NCBI GenBank assembly: GCA_934096175.1 | Contig: CAKOLG010000008.1 | Location: 1-49,100 of the forward strand | Direction: 5' to 3' | Source: an uncultured Bacilli bacterium | GTDB taxonomy: Bacteria; Bacillota_I; Bacilli_A; RF39; UBA660 | DNA: 49,100 nt | Part shown: piece by piece, positions 6,930 through 17,302 of the stretch | Layout: every line of letters starts with the position of its first letter | How positions within the stretch are numbered: the stretch's first letter is position 1 | Notes under the pieces: model-generated | What the model was told of the DNA's origin: nothing | Seen by the model: the letters and a program-made list of their open reading frames with translations, nothing else | Database searches by the model: none | Made by a program: the position numbers and the translations under genes

Positions 6930-9830
6930 ATGTATATACCTTTAGGTATTAAAAGTGATTATTCGCTTTTACAAAGTTTAATTAAAATACCTGATTTAAT
7001 TAATTATTTGAAAGAAAATAATGTTACTACATGTGGTTTACTTGATGATAATTTATTTGGAAGTATGTGTTTTTATGATACATGTATTAAAGAAGGAATT
7101 AAGCCAATTATAGGACTTAAAGTTAATTTGATAAGTGGATTTATTTATTTGTATGCTAAAAATTATAATGGATATCAAAATTTATTGAAAGTTAATACTT
7201 TAATTCAAGAAAATAATGTAAATTTTGTTAGTTTAAAGCTTTACAATGATGAAATAATTTGTGTGATTCCTTATAGTAGTTTAAGTTTGTTTGAGGAAAT
7301 TAATAATATTTATGATAATGTTTTTATTTCTTATAAGAATCAATTTGAAAAAAGTAATAGTTTATTAAAGAGTAAAAGAATTGCTTTTTTAAATGAGATT
7401 AGAGCACTAGATTTTCAAGATATAAAATATTTGGGAGTTTTGGCAGAGATTGCAACTGGTCAAAGGGTTGATTTGGCAGTTTATACTGATGATTATTATT
7501 GTAAGGAAGTTAGTAAAGAAGATATTGATACTATTAGTAATTTTTGTGATTTAATTAATTTGGAAATTCCTAAAAATGGACGTTATATTCCTCATTTTGA
7601 TAATGATATAGTTGACTCATTTGATTATTTGGTAGCTTTATGTAAAAGGGGATTAGATAAAAGATTAGGAAGTAGTATTAGTAAAGTTTATATTGATAGA
7701 TTAAATATGGAACTTGATGTAATTAATAAGATGGGATTTGTTGATTATTTTTTAATTGTTTATGATTATGTTAAGTATGCTAAAACTCATAATATTTTGG
7801 TTGGACCAGGTAGAGGTAGTGCAGCGGGGTCTTTAGTAAGTTATGCAATTGGGATTACAAATGTTGATCCAATAAAGTATAATTTGTTATTTGAAAGATT
7901 TTTGAATCCTGAAAGAATAACGATGCCAGATATTGATATTGATTTTGAATATACGAAAAGAGATCAAGTAGTTGAATATGTTAAAGAAAGGTATGGTAAA
8001 GATAAAGTTGCTAATATTATTACTTTTGGTACGTTAGGGGCACGTTTGGTAGTAAGAGATGTTGGAAGATGTTTGAATGTTGATAGTAAAAAGATAGATT
8101 ATTTAAGTAATTTATTAGACCCTAAATTGACTTTAAAAGATAACTTAAATAGTAAATATGTTAAAGATTATTTGGCAGAAAATGAAGATTTAAGGAAAGT
8201 TTATCAGGTTAGTTTTAAGTTAGAGGGATTAAAAAGGCATATAAGTACGCATGCGGCAGGAGTAGTTATATCTTCTGTTACTTTGGATACAATAATTCCA
8301 ATATGTAATAATAATGGGGAATTGTTAACTGGTGTGACAATGGAATATTTGGAAGAGTTGGGTTTGTTGAAGATGGATTTTTTGGCTTTAAGAAATTTAA
8401 CTATTATTCAAAATGTTTTGGAGTTAATTTATGAACAAACTGGGAAAAAGATAAATTTGTCTTTAATTAGTCTAGAAGATAAGGCAACAATGGAAATTTT
8501 TAAAAAAGTTGATACTGAAGGAATTTTTCAATTTGAAAGTAGTGGAATGAAAAATTTAGTTAATAAAATGAAACCAGATAGTTTTGATGATTTGGTGGCA
8601 GCTGTTGCTTTATTTAGGCCAGGACCAATGCAAAATATTGATAGTTTTATAAGAAGAAAACATGGTATTGAAAAAATAGAGTATTATGATGATTCTTTAA
8701 AAGATATTTTACAACCAACTTATGGAATTATGATATATCAAGAGCAAATAATGCAAATTTTAGTTAAAATGGCTGATTATAGTTTTGCTGAGGCAGATAA
8801 CATTAGGCGAGCAATGAGTAAGAAGAAACATGAAGTAATGGAAAGAGAACGTGAAGTTTTTATTACGAAATCCGTTAAAAATGGGTATACCAAGGAAAAA
8901 GCAGAAGAAGTTTATGATTTGATTATTAAGTTTGCTAATTATGGTTTTAATAAGGCACATTCGGTTTCTTATGCTTTAATTGGTTATCAAATGGCATATT
9001 TGAAGGCAAATTATCCTATATATTTTATTGCTAATTTACTTAATATGAGTATAGGTAGTGATGTTAAAACAAAAGAATATTTGGATGAGGCGAAAGCTAA
9101 AAATATAGCTATTATGAAACCTATTATAAATATTAGTAAAAGTAGTTATGTAATTAATAATAATTCGTTGTTATTACCACTAAATGTGATTCATAATGTT
9201 GGTATTAGTGCAGTGGAAGCTATTATAGAGGAAAGAAATGCGAAAGGAAATTTTAAGGACTTTTTTTCTTTTGTTGCTCGTGTTTATGGTAAAAGTGTTA
9301 ATCGTAAAACTATTGAAGCGTTAATAGATGCAGATTGCTTTAGAGAATTTGGTTGTAATCATAAAACTTTGTATCAAAACATCGATAGCGCTATTGATTA
9401 TGCAATGCTTTGTAGTGATTTAGATGAGTCGTTTGTTATGAAGCCAAATTTAATAGTTGTGCAAGAATTTAGTGATAATGAATTAATGGCGCGAGAATTG
9501 GGTACTTTTGGTTATTATGTTACGAATCATCCAGCTAGTAAATATCAAGAAGGAATAATGAAATTACAAGATATAAAAAAATATTTTGATAAATATGTTA
9601 ATTGTGTTACTATAGTTCTTAGTGTTAAAAGAATTAAGACTAAAGCTGGGGAAGAGATGGGTTTTGTCGTTGGTAGTGATGAAACTGGAACGAGTGAATT
9701 TATTGTGTTTCCAAAGAATAATAAATTTTTGATTGATTTGAAAAAAGATGATTTGATTAAAATTAGGGGGCAAGTTACAAGAAGATTTGATAAATATCAG
9801 ATTGTAGTTTCTAGTATAGAAAAGTTGTAG
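6930..9830 (+). CDS. dnaE: DNA polymerase III alpha subunit DnaE
   Basis: Replicative C-family polymerase; in Gram-positives with PolC, DnaE extends RNA primers on the lagging strand. It has 966 aa. The order is PHP domain (about 1-200), palm with GPGRGSAAGSL (near 292) and PDIDIDF (333-339, two catalytic Asp), fingers, ANYGFNKAHSVSYA, helix-hairpin-helix, and an OB fold near the C-terminus. The PHP motif normally HLHxHSxYS reads PLGIKSDYS, so both metal-binding His are lost. The start at 6930 follows GAGGGTGG and a -10 that overlaps the earlier ATG. polC begins 9 bases after the stop, so the two are co-transcribed. Confidence 0.96.
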   Translation: MYIPLGIKSDYSLLQSLIKIPDLINYLKENNVTTCGLLDDNLFGSMCFYDTCIKEGIKPIIGLKVNLISGFIYLYAKNYNGYQNLLKVNTLIQENNVNFVSLKLYNDEIICVIPYSSLSLFEEINNIYDNVFISYKNQFEKSNSLLKSKRIAFLNEIRALDFQDIKYLGVLAEIATGQRVDLAVYTDDYYCKEVSKEDIDTISNFCDLINLEIPKNGRYIPHFDNDIVDSFDYLVALCKRGLDKRLGSSISKVYIDRLNMELDVINKMGFVDYFLIVYDYVKYAKTHNILVGPGRGSAAGSLVSYAIGITNVDPIKYNLLFERFLNPERITMPDIDIDFEYTKRDQVVEYVKERYGKDKVANIITFGTLGARLVVRDVGRCLNVDSKKIDYLSNLLDPKLTLKDNLNSKYVKDYLAENEDLRKVYQVSFKLEGLKRHISTHAAGVVISSVTLDTIIPICNNNGELLTGVTMEYLEELGLLKMDFLALRNLTIIQNVLELIYEQTGKKINLSLISLEDKATMEIFKKVDTEGIFQFESSGMKNLVNKMKPDSFDDLVAAVALFRPGPMQNIDSFIRRKHGIEKIEYYDDSLKDILQPTYGIMIYQEQIMQILVKMADYSFAEADNIRRAMSKKKHEVMEREREVFITKSVKNGYTKEKAEEVYDLIIKFANYGFNKAHSVSYALIGYQMAYLKANYPIYFIANLLNMSIGSDVKTKEYLDEAKAKNIAIMKPIINISKSSYVINNNSLLLPLNVIHNVGISAVEAIIEERNAKGNFKDFFSFVARVYGKSVNRKTIEALIDADCFREFGCNHKTLYQNIDSAIDYAMLCSDLDESFVMKPNLIVVQEFSDNELMARELGTFGYYVTNHPASKYQEGIMKLQDIKKYFDKYVNCVTIVLSVKRIKTKAGEEMGFVVGSDETGTSEFIVFPKNNKFLIDLKKDDLIKIRGQVTRRFDKYQIVVSSIEKL

Positions 9831-9839
9831 GTGATTTAA

Positions 9840-12800
9840 ATGCAGGATAAAATGGTTAATTTTTTTAAGAGTATAAATTATGAAGATAAAGATGGATTTT
9901 TTAATGAAGCAACGATATCTAAGGTAATATTAAATAGGAAAAGTGAAAGTTTTGAAGTTTTTATTGAAAATGAAGTACCAATTAATCCTGTGGCAACTTT
10001 TGAACTGATAAAATGTGCAGAAAATGGTATCAATGGCAAAAATAAGTGTAATGTTCATTTTATTTATAATTCAATGGAAGATTCTGATATTTTAGAAGCT
10101 TTTAAAGTTTTGCTTGGTGATTTGATAGTGAAAAGGCCATCACTGGTATCATTAGAAAATAAAAATATTATAGTTAGTGATGATTATATTACTATTGAAC
10201 TTGATAGTCGTAGTGAAGAATATGATATTTTACAAAGAGAGTTAAATTCGCTAAGCGAAGGTTTGGTTAGTTTGGGTTTTTATGAAATGGAAATTAAAAC
10301 GGCAATTAATCATAATAATGAGAAAAAAATTCAAGAAGAAATAGAAGCTGATCGAAATAAAAAAATAGAATTAGAATTTGTTAATGAAGGTAGTAATAGT
10401 TACAGTAATAGTAATGGTTGGACGCCTAAGAAAAAGGTTGAATATTCACGAGAAGGTTTGGTTTCGATTGATAGTATTGATAGAGAAGAAAATAATGTAC
10501 ATTTAGAAGCTTATATTTTTGGTTCTGAATTTAATCAATTGAAGACAAAAGATGGAAGAGATTTATATTTAATTACTTTGAAAATTAGTGATAATACTTC
10601 AAGTATTTTGGCAAAGTCTTTTGCAAAAGATGAGGAAGATTTTATTAGTAAAAGTAAGGAATTAAAAAATGGTAGTTGGTTTAGTTTTAAAGGTCAAGTT
10701 AGATATGATAATTTTGCGAGTGATTTAGTATTTAATTTTAGAAGTTATGAGGCAATGGGAAATGTCCCTTCTTTTAAAAGAGTAGATAATGAGAGTGAAA
10801 AACGTGTTGAATTGCATGCTCATACGATGATGAGTCAAATGGATGGTGTGTGTGATGAGGTAAAACTTGTTAGACAGGCGATGGAATGGGGGCACCGTGG
10901 TATTGCAATTACTGATCATGATTGTTGTCAATCATTTCCCCATGTATTTGGTGAAGTTACTTCGTTTAATAAAGGGTTAAAGAAAAAAGCCCAAGCGAAA
11001 ATAGATGATTTAAAGGCAAGTTTAGAAGAAATAAAAACATCTGGTAATGAAGAGGGCATTGCTGAGATGGAAAAAATGATTGCCCAAGCTGAAGAGGATA
11101 AGAAAAATTTACAATTTTTTAAAGCTGGTTATGGAACAGAATTAGAAATGTGTGAATCATTTTTGAATGTATGTTTTAATCCAAATGAAGAATTAATTGA
11201 AGGCAATACTTATGTAGTATTCGATACAGAAACGACAGGTTTTAATCCTGGTTTGGGAGACTCGATGATTGAAATAGGTGGCGTTAAGGTTCATAACGGT
11301 GAAGTAATTGATCGTTTTGATGAACTTATTAATCCAGGGCATCATATAGATGAACAGATAACAAGAGTTACTGATATTTCTGATGATGATGTAAAAGAAG
11401 CAGATAATGAAGAAAATGTTACTAAACGTTTTAAAGAATGGATAGGGGCATTACCACTAGTTGCACATAATGCTAGGTTCGATAAAAATATGCTTGATAT
11501 GGCTTATTATAAGTACAATTTAGGTCGTGTGGAAAATCCGATTATAGATACTTTGATGTTATCTAGGGTTATTAATAGAGATTTAAAAAAGCATAGTTTG
11601 AAGGCTTTAGGTAAGTTTTATGGAATTGATACTGGTGAAAGCGATGACGATGATGAGGAAACAGTAAATGAAAGCAGTACAAGTGGTGTAGTTATTGACG
11701 CGGATATTGCTGAAGCTTTTAAAAGTATTAAAGTAGATGGGCAAGAAATTTTAAATATTGAAAAGCAAGAGTATTATGATATTGATGTAAGTACTGAGCA
11801 AAGAATAAAGAAATATCGTAATATTTACCATTTAGAAACTATGCACAAGGCAGCAAAGACAGAAGATATAGAAATAGTTGTGGAAGTTGTAGATGGTGTT
11901 ACGTTACTTGATTTTAATTCTAAAGTTAAATTGCATCCAGCAGAAAACGATATTTTAATTAGATTTGCTGATGATTTTGGTGAAAAGTCATTAACAGTTG
12001 TAGTTTATGTTGGTCAACACCATGGAGCAGATGTCGATTCTGAAAATACTGGATATATTTTTAATAAAATGTTGAGTCAAATTAAAGGTATTGAAAGGCT
12101 TAGTGATTTAAATAATTTAAAATTATTAGAAGAAGTAAGTTTTAAAAATAATCAAAAATTGATGGACCATATTGGTGATTTGGTAAGTTATAAGAATTAT
12201 GTTTATAAACCCTTAGAGGGGGAAGAAGTTCCAGCGGATTTGGGTTATCCTTTTGAAAAATTTGGTAATTTGGAATATAGGTGGAAGTTTTCTTGGTGTA
12301 ATCAAGATAATCTACAGATGTATGAAAATATTCCAGGGAAGACTTTTACGGAACATATTGCTAATATTTATGATAATATTAAGCATGTTACTTTTATTGC
12401 TAAAAATAAAGTTGGTTTAAAAAATATGTTTAAGATTGTTAGTTATGCTAATACAAATTTTTTACAAAGAAATGCAAGAATACCAAGGAAAATAATTGAA
12501 GAAAATAGGGAAGGTTTGTTGATTGGTAGCGCTTGTTTAAATGGTGAAATATTTTATTTAGCAGAAACAAGATGTGAAGAAGATTTATGTAAAGCAATGG
12601 AGTTTTATGATTATATTGAAGTACAACCACCAGAAAATTATTCACATTTGGTAAGAGGACATGATATTAATAATATTGATCATTTATATAAATGCTTAAA
12701 GAAAATAATTAGTTGTGCTAAAAGAATAGGAAAATTAATTGTTGCGACTGGTGATGTACATAATATAAATAAAGAAGATCGTTTGTATCGTGAAATAATT

Positions 12801-15650
12801 GTTAATCAAAATGTTCCAGGAAAAGGTAGACATCCACTGGCAAGGTATTTAGCTGGTAGTAATAAACGTAATACAAATGAAGAAAATATAAGTAGATGTA
12901 TTGCTAAGGCTGAGAGTCAAGGAATTAAATTAGATAGTGTTGAACAAAAAGTTTTAAAATATATTTATGTTTTAATGAAATTGGAGAAAATTGCGATTAC
13001 GGCGTTAAATATTGCTAGTATTTATGTTCCAAGTAAGAAAGATGCTTCAGAAGAAGCGTTTAGAGGCAAAGATGGGGAAGCAGAAAAATTAAAAGTAGTT
13101 AGTTCTGCACTAAGGAAATTGACGGTTGCTGGTATTATCAAGGAAAAAGATGGAGAATATAAATTGTGTGCAAATTACAATGATTCTCCTTCTGCAGTTG
13201 CTGGTCATATTCCTAATCAATTTTTTAGGACTACTAAAGAAATGATGGAAGAGTTTGCATTTTTAAATGATAATGATTTAATTAAAGAAATTGTTGTTAC
13301 TAATCCAAATAAAATAATTGATATGTTAGAAGAAATAGAGGTTGTTGTTTATCCAGATAAACCTTATTCGCCAATTATTGAGCATTCTCAAGAAACTTGT
13401 CGTGACTTAGTATTTGAAAAAGCTCATAGTATGTATGGTGATCCGTTGCCAGCTAATATTGAAGAGCGTATTGCACAAGAATTTTATGGTGATAAAATTA
13501 ATGATTTGGTAAAGGAAAAAATTACGATTGATCATCCTGAAATGAGTGAGGAAGAACGAGAAAATATTTTTACACCGATGTTGCATGATGTTATCATGAG
13601 TGGGTATGATGGTGTGGTTAATTTAAAAAAGGAACAAGTTATTAGAACAAGTGAAGAAGAATTGACTTTAGAAGAAGCAACAGAAAAAGCAAAGGCCCAA
13701 TTAACAGGAATTATTGGTGGAGGCTTTGACGTTATTTATTTGATTGCTCAAAAATTGGTTAAGCATTCTAATGATGATGGTTATTTAGTTGGAAGTCGTG
13801 GTTCAGTTGGTTCATCATTTGTTGCTAGTATGATGGGAATTACAGAATGTAATGGTTTGCCAGCACATTATTATTGTCCAAAGTGTCAGCATAGTGAATT
13901 TAAAGATGAAAATGGGGTTGCTTATTCTGAAAATTATCCATCTGGTTTTGATTTACCGGAAAAGAAATGTCCGAAATGTCAAACGGTAATGGTTCACCAA
14001 GGTAATGATATGCCATTTGCAACTTTCTTGGGTTTTGCGGGAGAAAAAGTTCCTGATATCGATTTGAATTTTTCAGGAGATAATCAAGCTTCAGCCCATG
14101 AATATACGAAAGTGTTGTTTGGAACAGATAATGTTTATCGAGCTGGAACAATTGGTACAGTTGCTGATAAAACAGCTTTTGGGTATGTTCAAGGGTATTA
14201 TGAGGAAAGATTATATGATATTTTAAAAATAGAAGCTCAAAGTTATAATCTTTCAGTAACTAGTAAAGATGAATTAAAGAAAAAAGGGATTATAAAATCA
14301 TTTATTCGTGTGCCAGAGGTCGAACGTTTAAGTGTTGGTTGTACGGGAGTAAAAAGAACGACGGGTCAACATCCAGGTGGTATAGTAGTAGTTCCCGGTT
14401 ATAAAGATATTTGGGATTTTACACCATTTCAGTATCCAGCGGATGATCCAACAGCTGCTTGGCGTACCACACACTTTGATTATCATGCAATTGATGCGGA
14501 TTTATTAAAATTAGATATACTTGGACACGATGATCCGACGGTTTTAAGAATGCTACAAGAATTGGCTAATAAATATATTACGCATGGTCAAGAAGACTTT
14601 GATGTAACGGCAATTGATTTAGGAGATTTGGATACAATGAAAATATTTACGGGACCAGAAATCTTAGGAGTTGATCGTTATAAATTAAGAGGTTCAGTTG
14701 ATAAAAATGGTCGTAAGTATTGTCCGACAGGAACTTTAGGAGTTCCCGAATTTGGTACTTCTTTCTTGCTTGGAATGCTTGAAGAAACAAAACCAACAAC
14801 TTTTGCGGAACTTATTAAAATATCTGGGTTGTCACATGGTACGGATGTTTGGTTAGGTAATGCTCGAGATTTGTGTACACCGAATAGTGAAGGCGTAATC
14901 CAAGTACCATTTAAAAATGTCATTGGTTGTCGTGATGATATAATGGTTAACTTAATTCAATGGGGCTTGCCACCAGCTAAAGCGTTTAAAATAATGGAGT
15001 TTGTTCGTAAAGGTAAAGCTAGTAAGGATCCTGCAACATGGGCAGAGCATGCTCAGTATATGAAAGAACATAATATACCAGAGTGGTATATTGAATCTTG
15101 TCATAAGATAAAATACATGTTTCCAAAAGCTCATGCAACAGCTTATGTAACATCAGCGTTTAGAATAGCTTGGTTTAAAGTTCATTATCCAATTTTATAT
15201 TATTGTGCTTATTTATCTATTAGACGTGATCAATTTGATATTGCTTCGATGATTAAGGGTGAGGAAGCAATTAGAGCTAAAATAGATGAATTGGATGCAA
15301 AAGGAAATTCTATTTCTAATAAAGAAGCAGACACAAGAGAAACATTATTGTTATGTTTAGAGATGTGTTGTCGAGGTTTTTATTTTAAAAATATTGATGT
15401 TGATAAGAGCGATGGTAAAAGGTTTGTTATTACAGAGGATGAAAAGGGTTTAATTATTCCATTTAGAGCATTAGATGGCTTAGGTGAAAACGTTGCTGAG
15501 GCAATTGTTAAAGCTCGTAAGGGAGGTCCATTTATTTCAATGGAAGATTTACGAGAAAGAGGTAAAGTAAATAATACTTCAATGGAAAAACTTAAAGCAT
15601 TGGGTTGTTTAGATAATTTATCAGAAAGCAATCAGCTTAGTTTGTTTTAA
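9840..15650 (+). CDS. polC: DNA polymerase III PolC, enlarged by insertions
   Basis: Main replicative polymerase with built-in 3'-5' exonuclease. It has 1936 aa against about 1440 in Bacillus. Domains: N-terminal region, OB fold (~205-305), PHP with HAHTMMSQMDG (326 on), exonuclease with FDTETTG (461-467), AHNARFD (near 547) and HHGADVD (727-733), remainder of PHP (~835-990), palm with GSRGSVGSS (~1318), zinc ribbon CPKC/CPKC (1346-1380), PDIDLNFSG, LDILGHDDPT (~1558-1567) and C-terminal clamp motif QLSLF. Extra segments compared with B. subtilis lie near residues 373-425, 597-725, 765-835, 1003-1122, 1222-1282 and 1610-1630. All catalytic motifs are kept. A perfect hairpin terminator follows. 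Confidence 0.96.
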   Translation: MQDKMVNFFKSINYEDKDGFFNEATISKVILNRKSESFEVFIENEVPINPVATFELIKCAENGINGKNKCNVHFIYNSMEDSDILEAFKVLLGDLIVKRPSLVSLENKNIIVSDDYITIELDSRSEEYDILQRELNSLSEGLVSLGFYEMEIKTAINHNNEKKIQEEIEADRNKKIELEFVNEGSNSYSNSNGWTPKKKVEYSREGLVSIDSIDREENNVHLEAYIFGSEFNQLKTKDGRDLYLITLKISDNTSSILAKSFAKDEEDFISKSKELKNGSWFSFKGQVRYDNFASDLVFNFRSYEAMGNVPSFKRVDNESEKRVELHAHTMMSQMDGVCDEVKLVRQAMEWGHRGIAITDHDCCQSFPHVFGEVTSFNKGLKKKAQAKIDDLKASLEEIKTSGNEEGIAEMEKMIAQAEEDKKNLQFFKAGYGTELEMCESFLNVCFNPNEELIEGNTYVVFDTETTGFNPGLGDSMIEIGGVKVHNGEVIDRFDELINPGHHIDEQITRVTDISDDDVKEADNEENVTKRFKEWIGALPLVAHNARFDKNMLDMAYYKYNLGRVENPIIDTLMLSRVINRDLKKHSLKALGKFYGIDTGESDDDDEETVNESSTSGVVIDADIAEAFKSIKVDGQEILNIEKQEYYDIDVSTEQRIKKYRNIYHLETMHKAAKTEDIEIVVEVVDGVTLLDFNSKVKLHPAENDILIRFADDFGEKSLTVVVYVGQHHGADVDSENTGYIFNKMLSQIKGIERLSDLNNLKLLEEVSFKNNQKLMDHIGDLVSYKNYVYKPLEGEEVPADLGYPFEKFGNLEYRWKFSWCNQDNLQMYENIPGKTFTEHIANIYDNIKHVTFIAKNKVGLKNMFKIVSYANTNFLQRNARIPRKIIEENREGLLIGSACLNGEIFYLAETRCEEDLCKAMEFYDYIEVQPPENYSHLVRGHDINNIDHLYKCLKKIISCAKRIGKLIVATGDVHNINKEDRLYREIIVNQNVPGKGRHPLARYLAGSNKRNTNEENISRCIAKAESQGIKLDSVEQKVLKYIYVLMKLEKIAITALNIASIYVPSKKDASEEAFRGKDGEAEKLKVVSSALRKLTVAGIIKEKDGEYKLCANYNDSPSAVAGHIPNQFFRTTKEMMEEFAFLNDNDLIKEIVVTNPNKIIDMLEEIEVVVYPDKPYSPIIEHSQETCRDLVFEKAHSMYGDPLPANIEERIAQEFYGDKINDLVKEKITIDHPEMSEEERENIFTPMLHDVIMSGYDGVVNLKKEQVIRTSEEELTLEEATEKAKAQLTGIIGGGFDVIYLIAQKLVKHSNDDGYLVGSRGSVGSSFVASMMGITECNGLPAHYYCPKCQHSEFKDENGVAYSENYPSGFDLPEKKCPKCQTVMVHQGNDMPFATFLGFAGEKVPDIDLNFSGDNQASAHEYTKVLFGTDNVYRAGTIGTVADKTAFGYVQGYYEERLYDILKIEAQSYNLSVTSKDELKKKGIIKSFIRVPEVERLSVGCTGVKRTTGQHPGGIVVVPGYKDIWDFTPFQYPADDPTAAWRTTHFDYHAIDADLLKLDILGHDDPTVLRMLQELANKYITHGQEDFDVTAIDLGDLDTMKIFTGPEILGVDRYKLRGSVDKNGRKYCPTGTLGVPEFGTSFLLGMLEETKPTTFAELIKISGLSHGTDVWLGNARDLCTPNSEGVIQVPFKNVIGCRDDIMVNLIQWGLPPAKAFKIMEFVRKGKASKDPATWAEHAQYMKEHNIPEWYIESCHKIKYMFPKAHATAYVTSAFRIAWFKVHYPILYYCAYLSIRRDQFDIASMIKGEEAIRAKIDELDAKGNSISNKEADTRETLLLCLEMCCRGFYFKNIDVDKSDGKRFVITEDEKGLIIPFRALDGLGENVAEAIVKARKGGPFISMEDLRERGKVNNTSMEKLKALGCLDNLSESNQLSLF

Positions 15651-15679
15651 AAAAAGCTTAGGATTTCTAAGCTTTTTTT
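15649..15679. terminator. Bidirectional terminator between polC and convergent gene
   Basis: Perfect 13-bp inverted repeat AAAAAAAGCTTAG/CTAAGCTTTTTTT with a 5-base loop. It overlaps the stop codons of both convergent genes and has T runs on both strands. Confidence 0.9.
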
Positions 15680-16461
15680 ATGTTATCAAAAGTATATTGG
15701 TTATTAACTTTTTTATAGGTAATTGTAAATTTTTCGAATTCGTTGACTTTGTCTTCAGGAATTCCAGCATTATCTAAAGTTGTTTCAAAAATAATATTTT
15801 CAAAATTTGAATCTTTAGCATATTTTAATTTGTTGTTATCAATATTTACATAAGCAATTGCCATTGTTGTTTTATAAGTGTTTTTGGTTGTTTTAACTGT
15901 TTTAATTATTTTAAAATCTAATTGATTATCATAAGTTTGATTTTCTTTAATTGTTTTACTTTGTAAATACATATCATATTCACTTAAATAAGTATATCCA
16001 TAAAGGTAATTTTCTGCACCAAGGCTTGATGTATTTGCAAAGTCAACATTAAATAAATTTTTTATAGCAGTTCTAATATTTTCTCCAGTATAGAAAGTAT
16101 ATTTATTTGGGTCAATATTTTTACTTTGAGATATTGAGTCTAGGGTTGTATTTGGAATGGAGTTATCTAGTTCATTGTTAGTATATCTTGCTGCAACTGT
16201 TAAGATAGTAGATGTTGATAAATCTTTGTATTTAGTTTCATCTTTAGTGTATAAAATATCTATACCATCGAAGTCTGTGTCATATCCTAAAGTCAGTTTA
16301 TTGATGTAATTAAGGGTAATTTTTGAAATGGTGTTACTTTCTTCATCGCTGACTGGTTTTTCTTTTGTTATACTTTTTATGATAATTAAAACTATTAATG
16401 CAACTAAGATAATTATTATACCTATAAATAATGCTAATTTCTTTTTGTCTATATTTTTCAT
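15667..16461 (-). CDS. Membrane-anchored protein of unknown function
   Basis: A 264-aa protein I do not recognise. After MKNIDKKK there is one strongly hydrophobic segment (about residues 8-30, LALFIGIIIILVALIVLIII), then a soluble, probably extracellular part rich in Thr, Asn and Tyr with no Cys. The start at 16461 is supported by AGAGG 6 bases upstream; the frame stays open 11 codons further but with no ribosome binding site. It lies between polC and a C26 peptidase gene and is divergent from the latter. Confidence 0.6.
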   Translation of the reverse strand: MKNIDKKKLALFIGIIIILVALIVLIIIKSITKEKPVSDEESNTISKITLNYINKLTLGYDTDFDGIDILYTKDETKYKDLSTSTILTVAARYTNNELDNSIPNTTLDSISQSKNIDPNKYTFYTGENIRTAIKNLFNVDFANTSSLGAENYLYGYTYLSEYDMYLQSKTIKENQTYDNQLDFKIIKTVKTTKNTYKTTMAIAYVNIDNNKLKYAKDSNFENIIFETTLDNAGIPEDKVNEFEKFTITYKKVNNQYTFDNIKKA

Positions 16462-16537
16462 TTTTAACCTCTTTTCTATTATAAATAATATCATATTATA
16501 AAAAAATAATCTATAATATATTAAAGGAGATTGATTT

Positions 16538-17221
16538 ATGAAGCCTATTATAGGAATTTTACCAAATAGTGAATATATGAGAACTGATGATTCTTTTAAA
16601 GATATTTATCGTTATGGAAATAATTTTGTAAAGAAAATAATTGAAAATGGTGGGATACCTTTTTTTATACCTTTATATAATAATGAAGTTATATATGAAG
16701 TACTTGATAGTTGTGATGGTCTACTTTTACCTGGAGGTAATAGAATATTACAAGCTAATTTGGATATAGTAGATTATTTTTATAAGAAGAGAAAGCCAAT
16801 GTTAGGGATTTGTTTAGGAATGCAAACTTTGGCAAGCTATTCTGTGAGTGTTAGTAAGGAAATAGAAGATAAGGTAGTAGTTTTAATCGAAAACGGTGTT
16901 AATCATTGGCATGAAGTTACAAGAGAGACAGAAATGAATACAGTTCACAAGGATTATGTGGAAGAAAATACTATTTTGTTTGATATACTAAAAAAGAAGG
17001 AAATTATGGTTAATAGTATTCATAAGTATATGGCTAAAGGTGTAGGCAAAGATTTTGTGGTTAGTGCTTTATCAGAAGACGGAATAATTGAGGGGATAGA
17101 GCTTAAGGATAAGAGTCATTTTGTTGTAGGAGTACAATTTCATCCAGAAGTTTTGCCACAGTATAATGAAATATTTAAAAGATTTGTTGAGGAATGTAAA
17201 AAAGATAAAGAGACGCTTTAA
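16538..17221 (+). CDS. Class I glutamine amidotransferase of peptidase family C26
   Basis: A 227-aa enzyme of the gamma-glutamyl-gamma-aminobutyrate hydrolase (PuuD-like) group, which cleaves gamma-glutamyl bonds. Visible motifs: MKPIIGILPN at the start, LLLPGG, GICLGMQTL (nucleophile Cys of the elbow) and GVQFHPE (catalytic His and Glu). The substrate cannot be told from sequence; cell-wall or gamma-glutamyl compounds are possible. AAAGGAG precedes the ATG and TATAAT lies at 16513-16518. Confidence 0.85.
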   Translation: MKPIIGILPNSEYMRTDDSFKDIYRYGNNFVKKIIENGGIPFFIPLYNNEVIYEVLDSCDGLLLPGGNRILQANLDIVDYFYKKRKPMLGICLGMQTLASYSVSVSKEIEDKVVVLIENGVNHWHEVTRETEMNTVHKDYVEENTILFDILKKKEIMVNSIHKYMAKGVGKDFVVSALSEDGIIEGIELKDKSHFVVGVQFHPEVLPQYNEIFKRFVEECKKDKETL

Positions 17222-17245
17222 TTTTTAATTTTAGTGTCTTTTTTT
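17211..17245 (+). terminator. Terminator of the C26 peptidase gene
   Basis: AGACGCT and AGTGTCT pair with one G-U, followed by a run of seven T. The left arm is in the last codons of the gene. Confidence 0.65.
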
Positions 17246-17274
17246 ATATTATTAAAGTTAAAATTGCTTTTTTT

Positions 17275-17283
17275 TGATATAAT
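17275..17283 (+). promoter_or_regulatory. Extended -10 promoter of polA
   Basis: TGATATAAT after a T run, 19 bases before the polA ATG. The same arrangement is seen before dnaE. Confidence 0.6.
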
Positions 17284-17302
17284 AAGTTATGGGTGGTATA
17301 AC

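Noticed and set aside
10725..10931. Antisense open frames within polC and other large genes
   Set aside because: No ribosome binding sites, no recognisable products, and base patterns explained by the sense gene.
11830..11880. HKAAKTED (PolC residues 669-676) as a damaged exonuclease motif III
   Set aside because: A proper HxAxxD motif (HHGADVD) is found about 60 residues later, so the exonuclease is intact and this segment belongs to the insertion.
17234..17302. N-terminal extension of PolA from a TTG
   Set aside because: It lies upstream of the promoter and inside the preceding terminator; conserved Pol I proteins start at MKKVILIDGN.
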